Below are positions 24,161 to 37,071 of a stretch of 64,000 nt of DNA, in pieces. The stretch spans positions 4,030,001 through 4,094,000 of the forward strand of contig OX467092.1 of assembly GCA_950106755.1 (NCBI GenBank), given 5' to 3'. Made by a program: the position numbers and the translations under genes. How positions within the stretch are numbered: position 1 is the stretch's first letter; each line of letters starts with the position of its first letter. The notes under the pieces were generated by a model that was given only the letters and a program-made list of their open reading frames with translations, had not been told where the DNA came from and did not search any database. This stretch comes from Climacium dendroides. Lineage: Eukaryota; Streptophyta; Bryopsida; Hypnales; Climaciaceae.

Positions 24161-24539
24161 TCCTAGGTGACCACTATGGATCATTTGATCGCAATGGGAT
24201 GTTTTACTTCAATAGTGACAAGTGCAAAATTCATGTCACCAACCAAACCTTATTTCATGGAAATGATCACAATTACAAAGTAATATAGTTCAACTTGCAC
24301 TAATTTAAACCAATAGTGGGGTTTTGGGTACATCAGTATCACACCATTGATAGGATAAATGAAAGAAAAATTCAAAAATGGATGGAGCTAAAAACTCAAA
24401 TAAATGAAAACCCTTACATTAAGAAAACAAAAAAATTTAAGTAAAAATTAGGCATTTTTCTCTCTATGTATATTCCATCATGCGATTTTTCCACCACCTA
24501 CATAACGCAGATGGGCACAACTTCCGACATTCCCACCAT

Positions 24540-25140
24540 ATTGCGTGATCCAACTTGGAATATTTGAGTTCATATTTGGACTTAGTAAACCTAATTAAAT
24601 TCGCTTGGGGATATTTATCAATGTATGTCTTGAGGAGATATGAATGTACGTATGCGGGAAGTGAGGTCGGCGGGGTGGGTCCTTGGCACCTCCCATTTCC
24701 TCACATGTGCAAATTTTGTCAATGCAAAGCCTCCTCCCCTTCTTCTTAGCTTTGTTGGATCCAAGATTCTGGAGCCCATACATTAATAAAGACAATTTTA
24801 TGTTTAATGAGTGAGGACGATCTTCCTCCATGGAATCTGCAGCAAATGAGGGCCACAGTGGAGACTTCCTTACCATTTGCAGCTTTTTTTCTCTCTTTTT
24901 TTTCTCTTTTTTTTGGACATAAGTAAAGGTGCCTTTACAAACCATTTGCAGCATGAGTGGCACACGCCTGAAGAAGGCTTCCCTGACGACAGCGGAGGCC
25001 CACTGACCTCCAAGAGTGGACTAATGAAGGATGCGGGGCACCCCATGACGAAGGTAATCACCAAAATGCTCCGATTATTGGGGGACCAATAGGTGCATTC
25101 TTTGTTCGTGCAACAAATAATGACATCATTCATTGGACAT
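24540..25140 (+). other. GC-richer island with an exon-like segment, unassigned
   Basis: An open plus-strand segment at about 24916-25052 reads as mixed, non-repetitive peptide (including HLQHEWHTPEEGFPDDSGG). It is bounded by an AG at the end of a pyrimidine-rich tract and a GTAATC donor-like site at 25053. I cannot connect it to other exons or to a known family. It may be a captured or decayed gene fragment. Confidence 0.25.
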
Positions 25141-26316
25141 GTTTGGTTACTAAGAGAGTTCTTTAAGGGTTAATGGCGACCCATTTCCAACCGCTTAAGC
25201 AATTACGCACGTTTGGAGCTCAGATTTTTTGTGTGCGGAAATTTTCCCATGTACAGAAATAGAGTTTGGAAGGATTGTATACTTTTCTAGAATTTTGTTG
25301 CATGGAATGTATTTATTATGAATTTTGTAACAGAAGATTCTCTAAAATCTATAATGATTATATAGACTTTTCTATTTCTAACCATAGGCTAATTGCAAAA
25401 TCGACCTAGGACTGGTTGCAATATTGATAGCCAATCGTAATGCACTACAACTACTTCTGTAAGTTGGAAATAGGATGTGTGCACGTGTGTGTGGAAATGG
25501 ATTGGCTACTCTAGAAGGACAATGCAATGAGTTGACTTCCTTACATTCTAGGTAATAATGCCTAAAACTGCACATATAAACATTTCAACATGGTTGCCAT
25601 TATTATATTGAAAAGCTTTTGGTGGGGTCTTGTTGGAAGCCCAAAGGGGATTTTTTTTAAATATATTTTTTAGATATAATATGAATAAACTATGAATTTT
25701 CAAAATGCTGAAAGTAGGGTTTAGGATAACCAATCATAGACTCTCATGAATAGTGGAAGTACATTTTAGGTAAAAATCTAGCATGTGCAATTTTAGAAAA
25801 GTGTGTGATTTAAGGTGTAGTTACCTTAAGTTCGAGTAGACAAAAGAAGTATTAAAAGACATAAAGAGTTCCACTAATCATCGATGAGCGTGAAAGTAGG
25901 AGAATGAGTTTCATTGATATTAATAAATTCCTCACTATAGAAGTAACATAATTTAAATACTTTCTATATCTTGGTATTAGTGAATGCATCCACCCACCAA
26001 TATAGTCATGTAAGAAGGCTCTAAGTTTCAATGGATGATAGAAAATATATTATTTTATATTAAATAGATGAATGTAGATGTTCATCCTTAGAATTTTGTG
26101 TGAAAAGGAAAGGTCTTCCACAACAATTTGACCTCCAATGAGTACTGTTGAGTATTTTTAAGCAAACAATTCACACGACAGTACTAAAAAGGCTTATTTT
26201 CACAACAACCAAACCTATTTTTCTTGGGGTTAACTAGCATTACATAAACATTAAATAGAATTTCAATATTAGTGAAAGATTATGTAAAAATCATTAGCCC
26301 CTTTTACATATTTTGT
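25141..26316. other. AT-rich sequence, no gene seen
   Basis: No repeat partner and no credible coding frame. Confidence 0.45.
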
Positions 26317-26320
26317 TCAA

Positions 26321-26565
26321 CCCCTAAAGGACCAATCACATTTTAGACACAAATGCTCAAATGCTATTGTTTTTTAGGGCAATGAGAAAAAATAAAAAAA
26401 TAAAATGTTTATTTTTGAAATTCAACCATGCAAATTTGTACTAGATTAATGTGGTAATGTGTGGAAAAAAATTCATAAACTTTGATTGCATAGATTGAAA
26501 GATTATAATGTTTGAAGTTAGAACAAAAAGATGTTTTTCCAACTTTGGTCAATGAGCTTTGTCAT
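26321..26565 (+). mobile_element. TTAA element fragment, type A-like left end
   Basis: CCCCTAAAGGACCAATC follows TCAA (a one-base variant of TTAA) at 26317-26320. About 240 bp match the left part of type A, up to the TTTGATTGCATAGATTG block. The rest, including the right end, is missing. Confidence 0.6.
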
Positions 26566-27052
26566 TATGTGAACCTAGAGCATGAACACATGAGTTTAGA
26601 AGACTAAACCCCTATATCATAGATGTCTATATTATAGAAACCTTTTATGATTATAGAAAATTGACTTTGTGCACAACTAATGAAGACTTCTTGCATATAT
26701 TGAACAGTCACTTAATCCTTAAGCATGATGTTGCCCATTGGCAAGGAAGAAAATTAACCCTTGCATACTACAATAGTCATCCTCTAGAAGAATTTTTCCT
26801 CTATCATCACAATATTCATCAAGCACTATAAGAAGTTATAAAGAGTATTCAACCCTTGGAGCAAGCTACAAGGACCACTTCATAAAGTTTCATCAAGATT
26901 CAAAGCTATAATTTCCAAAGTGTAATTATCAAAATTTACCAAAATTATCTACCAGTATATTAATTGTCCCAAAGGGAGCTATGATCTTTAAATATAGGAT
27001 CTTCCACAAGTATGTGATGAACAATGAATTTTTTTCATTGAAATTGTTTTAA

Positions 27053-27710
27053 CTTCTAAAGTCCAAAGGCCTCTTTTCCATCAAAACCCATTCAAAATTA
27101 CTATTTCTATTACAAAGAGCAAAGAGCAAAATAATTAATTTTTTTTCTTTTGCATATCTAACTTTAGGATCTTGCACTAAATTAGTATAAGAATGCATAG
27201 AAAAAATGTACATAACTTTGATTGCATAGATTGCAAGATATTTGCATTTAAAGTGAAGAAAACAAGTTTAATTTACACCTAGCTCAATTAGATTCTTTGA
27301 TTTTAAATCTTCTTAATTGAGAAATGTGCATTCAAAAATGAATTTTGTATATTATTTTTTCAAGATGATGATTAGATTGCCTGAAAAGAAATATTGTTCA
27401 TAACATTCTCATCACTAGTCCAAATAGAATGAATTAAGGCTTCAAATGTAGATAAAAATATAATCTTTGAAGAAAAAAAATTAAAATTAAGAAAATTCAA
27501 TTTTTTGTGATTTTTTTGGGCTGCCTTTCAAACTACTTTTTGGACTTAGGGTGGCATAAATGTCGCTCCTCAACACAAATTGAAAAAATAATAATATTCT
27601 CCAAAAGTTAATCTAATTATCTATTTTTAAAATAAGAGTAAAAAATTATGCTAAAAATTGAAATCACACAAGCCTACCCAAAATCTATAAGAACTTTGAA
27701 ATTTTAGGAG
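27053..27710 (+). mobile_element. TTAA element, type A
   Basis: TTAA (27049-27052), then CTTCTAAAGTCCAAAGGCC; the right end GAAATTTTAGGAG precedes TTAA (27711-27714). 658 bp with the usual type A interior blocks; the ends are more mutated than at 11872. Confidence 0.8.
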
Positions 27711-27841
27711 TTAAACTTAGAATAAACCCAATATGTTCAAGGATTGAGAATCAGATTGTAGGAGGTGTTATTACCTAGAGGGAGAAAGGTCTAATCCAAA
27801 GTTGTTTTCAAACTATGGCATAGTACCTCTGAACTTATTAA

Positions 27842-28760
27842 CCCCTAAAGGCCCAAGCCATTTTTCTGCCAAAAACCTCTCAAAATTGCCATTTTTGTTG
27901 CATTTGCTCAAGAAAACAAAAAATGAATTTTTGTAGAATCTAACTATAGGACCTTTTACTTTACTTGTTTGAAATCATGTGGTATAAATTTTATGAAGTT
28001 TGACCGTATAGCTTGAGAGATATTAGCATTCAAACTTTATTAAATTATATATTTTAAACACCAACCTGCAATTTTAGATGGCTTTGACTACCATTTGTAA
28101 AAAAGAATTATATTGTGGAATTTCAATTAAATTTTATTTATTGAATAATTTAATTGAAAGTCTAAGAAAAAAATTCAAAAAACAAACACTTGATTTTCAT
28201 TCTATAAAAAATTGTTAAGTAGAAGTAGGTTCAAAATTGAAAAAACAAACTAAATTGTTAATAGCTCTAAGATGGGATTGAAACACAATAATTTCAAAGG
28301 TAAATTTGTTCTAGAAAGAAAACTTAATTTTGTCAAACATTTTATTTGAAAAATTGTGAAAGTTGCATTAAAAAATGAATCCTATAAACTATTTTTTCAA
28401 GAAGATGCTTGGATTGTCCAAGAAACAAGATTGTTCATAACTTTCACATCACTAATTCAAATGGAATGAATCAAATCTCCACATGTAGACAAAAATATGA
28501 TCTATAAGAAGAAAAAAGAATTAATTTAATTTCAAATTTTTGTGGATTTTATTTTTCTGCCCAACAATTTAAAAATTATGCTTAGAGTGGCATAACTTTT
28601 GCTCCTAAGAAGTGATTGAAATAAAAGTTATAATTCCATGAAGCTAATAAATTTTTCTACTTTATGATAAAGTTTCAAAAAAGTTTCACTAAAATTTGAG
28701 TTCATAGGAACCTAACCAAAATCCATTTTGTTCCAAGAGGGGACACTGGGTCTTTACGGG
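27842..28760 (+). mobile_element. TTAA element, type A, at the edge of R copy 3
   Basis: TTAA (27838-27841), then CCCCTAAAGGCCCAAGCC; the right end GGGTCTTTACGGG precedes TTAA (28761-28764). 919 bp. The downstream flank (from GCTTATAGTTAGGATCC) is the same as that of the element at 37712, so both copies sit at the same place in R. Confidence 0.85.
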
Positions 28761-28764
28761 TTAA

Positions 28765-30990
28765 GCTTATAGTTAGGATCCAATTGTTGGCTTGATTTCA
28801 AACTATCAAAATCAATCAATAGGAATGCATGGATCTTTAAATTGGACCATCAATTGGGTCTAAAGGCTTTACATTGAAAGGTAACCTAATTTTCTTTGAT
28901 ATCACATTGTTGCTTTTGCCATCGTGTTTAGGCGCCAAGAAATTGGATCCAAGTATCAAAAATTGGATGGCCTTTTCCCTTAGCCCTATTTTCCCACTTA
29001 TACCTCATTTGAGTTGATTTTATGTTTGTGTATTGGAATGGGGAATGGCCCTAATACAAAGTTGCCTTCAATGTGGTAAAAGTATATTTGAATTTGAATA
29101 ATTATAGGGACCAAGATTTCTACAAGGAAGACACAATACATTCTAGAAGTTGTAGGGGCCAAAATACATGTGCCACAATTGGTGATGGCTATCCAACCAT
29201 TTTTCTACTAATTTTTAGATTCTAACTACCTTGATTTGTTGTATTAGTGAAAAGAAAATTAGTGTCAATTCCAAAAAATTGGCTTCATTTAAGAGAAGGA
29301 TAAGTGCTTGATTTATTTTGCTTTTACACACTTTCATATTCATTTCAATCATAACCTGTATATGATAGAATATTTATATTTGTGATCTCCTCAATATGGG
29401 GAGGGTGGCAAAGAAATCAAATTGATGGATTAAAGGACATTCAACCACAATCAACACACTAAAAAATGCAACACCTACATTCAAAAGCCAAAGAGTCCAT
29501 TTTTCTAGATATTGATCAATTATACAAGATGTAGACAATTTGAAATGAAACTCTATGAGAGTCTAGTGTTTCCTAGTTTTGAACTCACCTTGAAACAATT
29601 CTTTGAAAATTTATAATTCATTCATGTGGTGTCTAAATAATGCATGCTCAAGGGTTTTGGAATCTTCTTCCATTTGCCAAAGGGACCCAATATAAAAAAA
29701 TTGCATTATAATAGTAAGCATGCTTAGATGCAATTAGGGTTGATAGTAGGTGCATATATCACGTTACCCTAACACAAAACTACTTTTCTACGCAAAGGTT
29801 GGAAAACCTTTTTTCCCATCTTCTAGGTGAAGAATGATTGTCATTTTCATTCAATGCTTTATTTGATTTGAAAGGAAGTCATTGGGAAGCAGCAACGGTT
29901 GAAAAGAAACGGTGCTTAGTGGTCGTGGAAGACAAAATAGTAGGTAAACAATGTCTCTTTTTGATAAGCTAATTTTTCTTGTATAAAAGTATTGAATGCA
30001 TAGCATGGAAGTTCGGTTGTCACTTTTGTGTGAGCTTTTATCCATTTCTAGATGAACATGGAGTTTGATTATTGAGAAGATAAGAGTTCCTTGGTCATAG
30101 GGAACCTAATAGTTGTAGGTGGTTTCCCATCAATGAGGTTGTTGAGTCATAGAAGTTGTTGTTAATTTACTTATTCAAAAGAAAAAATGTTGATACTCAT
30201 TATATAGTCATGCTCATTGGTTGCAAGATAATTATTATTGTGTAAGAGGTTTCCCATCAATGATAGTCGGTGAGTCGTCAAAGTGGTTGTTAGTTCACAT
30301 ATTCAAAAGAAAAAATTGTTGTTGGAAAGTCCTTGGGAAAGTCACGCTCACTTGTTGCAAGTGGTTTGTTAAATTATTTTTCATAGAAGTGGTTGTTCAT
30401 TCACTTATTCAAAAGAAATAAAAGCTACCACTAGAAAGTCATGCTCAATGTTTAAAATGGTTGGTAACTTATTTTTCATAGAAGTGGTTTTTAGTCCAAG
30501 TTATTCAAAAGAAAAAAAAAATTGACGCTGGAAAGTCACACTTCATGGTTGGAACTTGTGTTTTGCTAATTTATTTTTAAAGAAAAGACACATGAAATAA
30601 CATGTTCAATGGTTGTCAAGAGACATTTCTATCTACTAGTGCAATGGATATTTTTTATTCAAAATGTTACATGCAAGATTGTTGACACTCACAAAAAGTG
30701 GATGAGAAGTGTTTCTAGTCCTTTAGAATATTCTCTTTGTACTAAATTATAGAGTCTTAAACAATGACTCTTCAAATCAAAGCCAACTTTATCCTTCAAT
30801 AACACACTCTATTCTTCAATAAGATCCTATTAAGAGCAACTTTATATAATATCAAGAACAAGGTTGCATAGAATGCAAGTAAGAGAAGAAAAAATAAATT
30901 ATTTGTATTTTGGTCTTTTATCTATGTAGGAAAAAATGCTTTTGTGAATCTTCATCTATTTAAGAACCTAAGAACACATTTGGTGACACT
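28765..30990 (+). repeat. Dispersed repeat R, copy 3
   Basis: It matches R copy 5 (38634-41475) collinearly. Blocks include GGCTTGATTTCAAACTATC, GGTTGGAAAACCTTTTTTCC and GATTGTCATTTTCATTC. Unlike copy 5 it has only about one unit of the 180 bp sub-repeat. No conserved reading frame. Confidence 0.8.
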
Positions 30991-31349
30991 AGGAAACCTC
31001 AAACCTTATATCCAAATTTTGTAGTTACCCATACTACAAACCAAATGAATCTATGGTTGTTCCCAAAGCAAACTACGTACATATTTGCAAGACTTATTGA
31101 TTGAGTTTTGTGGAGGAACCTTTGTCGTGGACAAATAGAGACTAATGATATGTGTTGAATAAGCCAAACGTTTTTGCCCACTTTTTTTTTAAAATTCTGA
31201 AATGAAATTTGAATTTCTTGTTGATATAGCCTAGCTTTACCATCGAGCCTTACCATGATGAAGAAATCATTCCCCATTTTCCAAGATCATGGATGTCCTC
31301 TTGAACGTATAAAAGACCATCCATGACCATCCATCTTTGTCCAATTTTT

Positions 31350-32228
31350 TTTTTAACTACCATTTCTATTGCAAGCAGGATAAAACTTTGAATTTTTTTG
31401 CATATCTATCTAAAGAATCTTCTACTAGACTAGTGTGAGAATGTGTGGAAGAAATTTCAAAAACTTTGGCTCCATAGATTGCAAGCAATTTATGTTTAAA
31501 GTGAAGAAAACAAGTTTATTTGTACCTTGCATGTGTGACTTAATCATAAGCATTTGGATCTTCTTGATTAAATTTTTTTGCACTATGGAGATTGAATTAA
31601 AAAAAATTCTCACAAATAATTGATTTAGAATTTAGGAAAATATTCCAAAAAAATGAAGTTGATTTTTATTAAATAGGAAATTGTTAAGTAGGAATAGGTA
31701 CAAGATAGAAGGAAAAACTAAATTGTTAATAGTTCTAAGATGGAATTGAAAGACACCAATTCTGATGGTGAGAGATTTTTAACAAATAAACCAACCCCTA
31801 TGAAAAAAAATTCTTGAAAAATTGTAAAAATTGAGTTGGAAAACAAATCCAATACAATATTTTCTCAAGAAGATGCTATAATAGCCTGGATATAAGATGC
31901 TCCTTAACTTTCATATTACTAATCCAAATCGATTGAATCAAAGCTTTACATGCACAAAAAACATATTCTACAGGAAAATAGAGTTAAAAATTATTATTTC
32001 AAATTTTTGTACATTTCTTTTATTGCCTAGTAAATTGAAAATTATACTTAGGATGTCATAGCTTTTGTTTCTAGGCACCAAATAAAATAAAAATCATATT
32101 CCTAGAAAACTAATGTATTTTTCTATCTTAAAAAAATTCAAGAAATCACACAAAAATTTAAAGCTTCATAACCTACCCAAAGTCTATTTTGTCCCCTACA
32201 AGAATTTTGGTCCTTTGGACTTTTGAGA
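31350..32228 (+). mobile_element. Degenerate type A TTAA element
   Basis: The interior follows type A from ACTACCATTTCTATTGCAAG to CTACCCAAAGTCTATTTTG and GGTCCTTTGGACTTTTGAG. The left CCCCTAAAG is lost, and the right GGGGTTAA is mutated to GAGACTTA. An old copy. Confidence 0.6.
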
Positions 32229-33079
32229 CTTATTTATTTTGCTCATATGATGTGAAAATGGACATTATGGTCAATTGAGGCATCTCAAACATAGTATGTG
32301 TTGAATAGGCATTGAGGGGAGGTCACTCTATGGGGATTTTGTGTACCATGTGTGGCGAAGTGGTTTTTTGACCCTCTATTTACTTTGGAATATACTATAA
32401 TTTCAACCTATAATTTTGAACTTTGATTAATAATGACTATAGATTTCTATTGCCAAAAATTTCCAACTCAAATGACATTTAAAATGACTATTATAATAGG
32501 TTGAAAAATGAATTGAAATGACATGTTTTTGAATTCAAGTATTTATAGAGAATACATTTGAATGACCATTGCATCAATATTCAAGAAAAATAAACTTTCA
32601 ATAAAGAGTTATTTTCAGGATTTTTTGTTCATTTTTTAGACAATTTTTTGTGAAGTAAGTAAAGGATCCAAAGTTATTTTCAACTCTATAGTGTATCTTT
32701 TTTTTTCAAAAATTTGTAATTAATAATTATTAATTTTAAAATATCAATAATTCAAAATACAAACTTTCAAAGTATAAAAACCTATTCAAATTTTTTAAAT
32801 TTTCTTTAAATTAAATTTTATGAAGTAAGGGGTCCAAAATCTTCACCTCAAGTAGGTTGACCTCCCTTCGATAGGCATTGTATGTTGAATTTTTATAAAG
32901 TTTTTCTATTCTAATAGTTTTAATCTCTTAGAGCTTTGAATGGCATTTCTAAACTAGATTTTGCGAAAAGTGGAGAGGTCGTATTTAGTTGAATACTAGA
33001 TGTAACCTTCTACATAATTTTTTGTTTTTTCATTCTACAAAAAAAGATTTTATTTCTTCTTCCACACTAATGTAGTTGC
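32229..33079. other. AT-rich sequence, no gene seen
   Basis: No intact element end and no coding frame was found. The last part (from about 32940) resembles the inverse of 49100-49220. Confidence 0.4.
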
Positions 33080-36000
33080 TATGGCTAGGGAAGCCTTGGT
33101 ATGAAGAACAATTCTAATTATTAATCCCTATTGGAATTTGCAAGCAACAAGAGCTCATTTAATTGAGATCCTATACTAAAGATCATAGGACAATACCCAA
33201 TTGTTATTTGGTAAGTTACATATTTCACCAAGGTATATGAAGGAGATTAATATTGATTTTAGATAAAATGTATAGTATTTTTTGTTATTAATACATACAA
33301 TTTAAATATAAACTTTTATTCAATTGCAATAATTCCTTCATGAAATTTGACTAAGAATTTGCTTCTCTTCTCTAAATTTCCTACAAAATTGGATCAAAAA
33401 TAAATAAATTCATAAAATCTATAATTATTTTAACCAATAAATACTTGGTTGGCACACTCAAAAGAATAGAGAGAATTGCATTACATTTAGTTTTGCATTA
33501 CATTAATTTGAACCTCCTATAATTTATATATATGCATGTACATATTGAATTTCATAACCTTCTGCCTTTATCCTTATCATTAATAGAACAAATTACATTA
33601 AGAATAATTTTTAAATTTTCTTCACTAAAGTAGTGAAATTTTATACTAATTAGTTTTTTCTATTATTATAAAGAAACAAAGTAAACCATTTAATTACTAT
33701 TTTTTGAATAATTTAAATTAATAGCATTACTAATGAAATATTCTTGTGTAATTGTATATATTGTTTGTTGCATCAATATTAGGCCTTCACATAATTGAAG
33801 AAGTATGCTTTACATCCAAAAAAATTGGTCAACCTTGAGATAGACAATGTTTACAAACTTATAGTACAAAAGAAAATAGTAGGAAATTAGAAGTATTTTC
33901 CACATTTTGATTTGATAAATTAGGAACAATACAAATTTCTACATATTGTCAATATTAGAATTGTCCTTATTATTCTATGCATCGTAGTTTAAATAAATAA
34001 ATTTAAAATTTTGTTTTTTGAAATTAAGGACCATAAGGGAAAAAAAGAATTGGAAATTAATTAGGAGGTAGATGGTAAGTTGATTCCTTAAATAAAAAAT
34101 CAGAATTTCCCCATAACTTCTTATTTACAATGCATAATACAAGAACAATCTTTTTTTAGCATTGAGTTTTTTTGAAGCCAATATCTTTCAATTATTATTG
34201 TACTTACAACAAGCTTGCATGCAACACTTTGGCTAAAAATATCCATTGCACCAATAGATAGAAACAATCCTTGATAAGCATTTTGGTCTCATGTAACCAT
34301 TAAGCATGAGTATTTCAAGAGCCAATTTTTTCTTTTCCTTTAAATAAATAACCTAGCAACTCCTTGCCACCATTGAAGATGAATATTTCAAGGGTCAAGC
34401 TTTAAATTTCTTTAAAATAAATTAACAAATCCCTTGCAACCATTGAGTATGACTTTCTAGCATCAACTTCTTTTTCTTTCAAATAAGTAAATTAACAACC
34501 ACTTCTAAGACTCACAATATTATTGATGGGAGTATAATTGAACTTCTTTTTCTTCTATGACTCGATAAAAAGCATGGATGAAAGTGGTACTTTGCCACCT
34601 CCACCGCTAGTCCCACCTCCACTATTAGAGACTCCACTGCCACCTCCACTACCAGTGTAGTCCTAGTTCCACTGCCAGTCAGCCTAGTCCCAGTTCCACC
34701 TCCATGATGGATGCTTTGACTAGTTGGCTTGGTTATTGTGTATTTGGTCGCTTTGCAATGGATTTTCATTTGCTTCAAAAAAAAGAAAAGAAAGTGACAA
34801 CACAACTTACATTCCACGCATTCACTACTTGTATATGGAAAAACTAGTCAAAATGAGGCATTGTTGACTATATATCTGTGCGTGCCAAATATGGTCATCT
34901 TAATTCACGACATCAAATTGAATTTTGATTTAGTTACTGCCTTGCTGCTAAGTGAATTGTGGCCGTGCTACATATTGCAGCTGGTAGCGCCTCTGATTTA
35001 GTTACTGCCTTACTGCTAAGTGAATTGTGGCCGTGCTACATACTGCAGCTGGTAGCGTCTCTGATTTAGTTACTGCCTTATTGCTAAGTGAATTGTGGCC
35101 GTGCTACATACTGCAGCTGGTAGCGTCTCTGGCTCAGTCCGTGTACTTGGACTGAACAAAGGGTCACCTTGGTTTGTTTTCTACAACCAATGAGCACCAT
35201 TTCTTTTCAACTTTGCCGCTTCCCTATGACTTCCTTTCAAACAAGATAAACATTGAATGAGAATGACAATCACCTTCACCTAGAGGATGGAGAAAAGAAA
35301 AAAGTTCTTCAATCCTTGAGTAGGAAAGCAAATTTGTCCTAGGATAACCTTTGGTATGCACACCTACTATCACCCCTAATTGCAACTAAGTGTGCTTACT
35401 ATTGTTAAATATTTTTGTAATATTCTAGGTACCATTTGCAACTAGGAGAAGATGCCAATACATTTTTCTCTAATTGAGAATATGTAGAAAAAAATGGACT
35501 CTTTTTGGTCCGAATGTGGGTGTGCATTTTGGGCTTAGTTCATTATGGGTGAAGGTCCCTTTCTCCAGCAGCTTGTTTCTTCTGCCTCCCCCCCACATGG
35601 AGCAGACCACTTTCAGTCACATCGCTCATTGCCGTGAAATACTGGTTCATCGCAATTGAATTTTACATCGATTGTTTCGAAAGCAAAATCAAAAGAATTA
35701 TGGACCGACTGCGTCAATGTTGCAGTTGCAATTTATATGGATTGTTGCAGAAACAATAATGAAAGAAACACAGATTGTTTCAATGCTATCATCCCTTGAT
35801 TGTTTCCAAAAAAACATAAAAATAGAAATACCGACTGTTTCATTGCACTTTGAAATTCACATCGACTGTTCTGTTCCAGAAAAAATTAGAGCAAACAAAA
35901 TACCGCTTATTTGACCACAATTTGAAATTTTGAAAAGAAAAGAAAACTCCATCCTTAAGTATCTGCCGTAACTTGAATTTCACATCAGAAAGAAATAGCA

Positions 36001-36430
36001 CAAACAAAGCACCACTTGCTTGACTCCGATTGAAATTTACATAGATTGTCAACAGAACAAAAGAAACTAACTTAATACCGATTGTTTTATTGGAATTGAA
36101 ATTACAACTATTGTTGCAGAAAAGAATCAGAGCAAGAGAAACTAATAATCTTACCTACATATTTCATTGCAATTGCAATTTTCATCGGCTCTTGCAAACA
36201 GAAACAGAGCAAAAACTCCGATCGTTTCACTGCAATGGTTAAGAAAAACAGAACAAAAGAAACTTAATGTTGATTGTTTAACTGCATTTCAAATTTACAT
36301 CGATTGTTGCAGAAACTGAAAGAAAAAGAAGAAAAGAAACTAATACCTATTGTTTCACTACAATTTTATATCAATTTTTGCAGCTAAAAAAACAAAACAA
36401 AAGAAACTAACTTAAATTCCGATTTGTTCC
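33080..36430 (-). repeat. Dispersed repeat R, copy 4 (inverted)
   Basis: Reads as R on the minus strand. 33080-33120 is the inverse of about 49020-49065. 33480-34510 is the inverse of 10430-11420, and 35220-35915 the inverse of 9240-10000. It ends in the degenerate tandem module (36000-36560 region). The identity to copy 2 around 35560-35915 is high, which points to recent duplication or conversion. Confidence 0.75.
34927..35130 (+). repeat. 68 bp tandem repeat, 3 units
   Basis: Units start at 34927, 34995 and 35063 and differ by only one to three bases. Each has GATTTAGTTACTGCCTTACT, GTGGCCGTGCTAC and GCAGCTGGTAGCG. They are GC-richer than the surrounding R sequence and are absent from R copy 2 at the matching place. 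Confidence 0.95.
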
Positions 36431-37067
36431 ATTGCACGTGAAACTGACGTCACTTGTTGCAGACAAAAACAGAACAAAGAAACAACGAATGCTCCATTGC
36501 ACGTGAAACTTTCAATAAATTTACATCAACTAATTGTTGCATAAATAAGGAAACTAATTGCCTCATAGTTGTTTCAAACCCTAAAAAAAAACTGCAGAAA
36601 AAATCATATCGTCATCCGTCGTCAGGCACGACGGGGGACTGCGACGGGGTGTCGCCACCATCGTGGTAGACGCATCATCGGGAATCCGGGCTGTCCATAC
36701 CGTTGTCCATTTATCCGCCTCGGGATTTGCGCCTCGGGCCATGCCGAGGCCAGGTGACAAATGTCTCATGCGCTTCTCTCTCTGGCTGTCATCACTCTTC
36801 AGCCCCTCATTTCCTCTGCATATTCTCTTGCTGCAAATTAACTCCGATTTCTGGGTCGCTGCTAGAGTTCAGACTCAGCACTGCTACTGGAGTGGAGTGA
36901 CATTCACTGGGACAGGATAAAATAGGAGCAGATTCATCGCTTAGGCTTTGATTCTGGTGGATTGCTTGTCTGTCAGGCCGCCATGGCGTGACGTTGTCGT
37001 GCAGGTGAAGTGCCCGGAGGCTCCGCTAGTAAGTTACTGTGCAGTGAGAGACGAACTGAGGACCGCT
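36431..37067. other. GC-rich island, possible gene fragment, unassigned
   Basis: After the R tandem module, 36590-37060 is clearly GC-richer. Several overlapping frames are open on both strands: plus 36663-36920, and minus 36581-36769 beginning with an ATG and ending TAG. None shows a known motif. It could be a fragment of a gene end captured between repeats. It is bounded on the right by the TTAA element at 37072. Confidence 0.3.
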
Positions 37068-37071
37068 TCAA

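Noticed and set aside
25158..25175. CTTTAAGGGTTAA, resembling the right end of a TTAA element
   Set aside because: The sequence before it is GC-richer and shows none of the type A, B or C interior blocks. Probably a chance match.
34512..34817. 101-codon minus-strand Val/Glu/Gly-rich frame
   Set aside because: It arises from an imperfect CCACCTCCACT repeat in R copy 4. Low complexity, not a gene.
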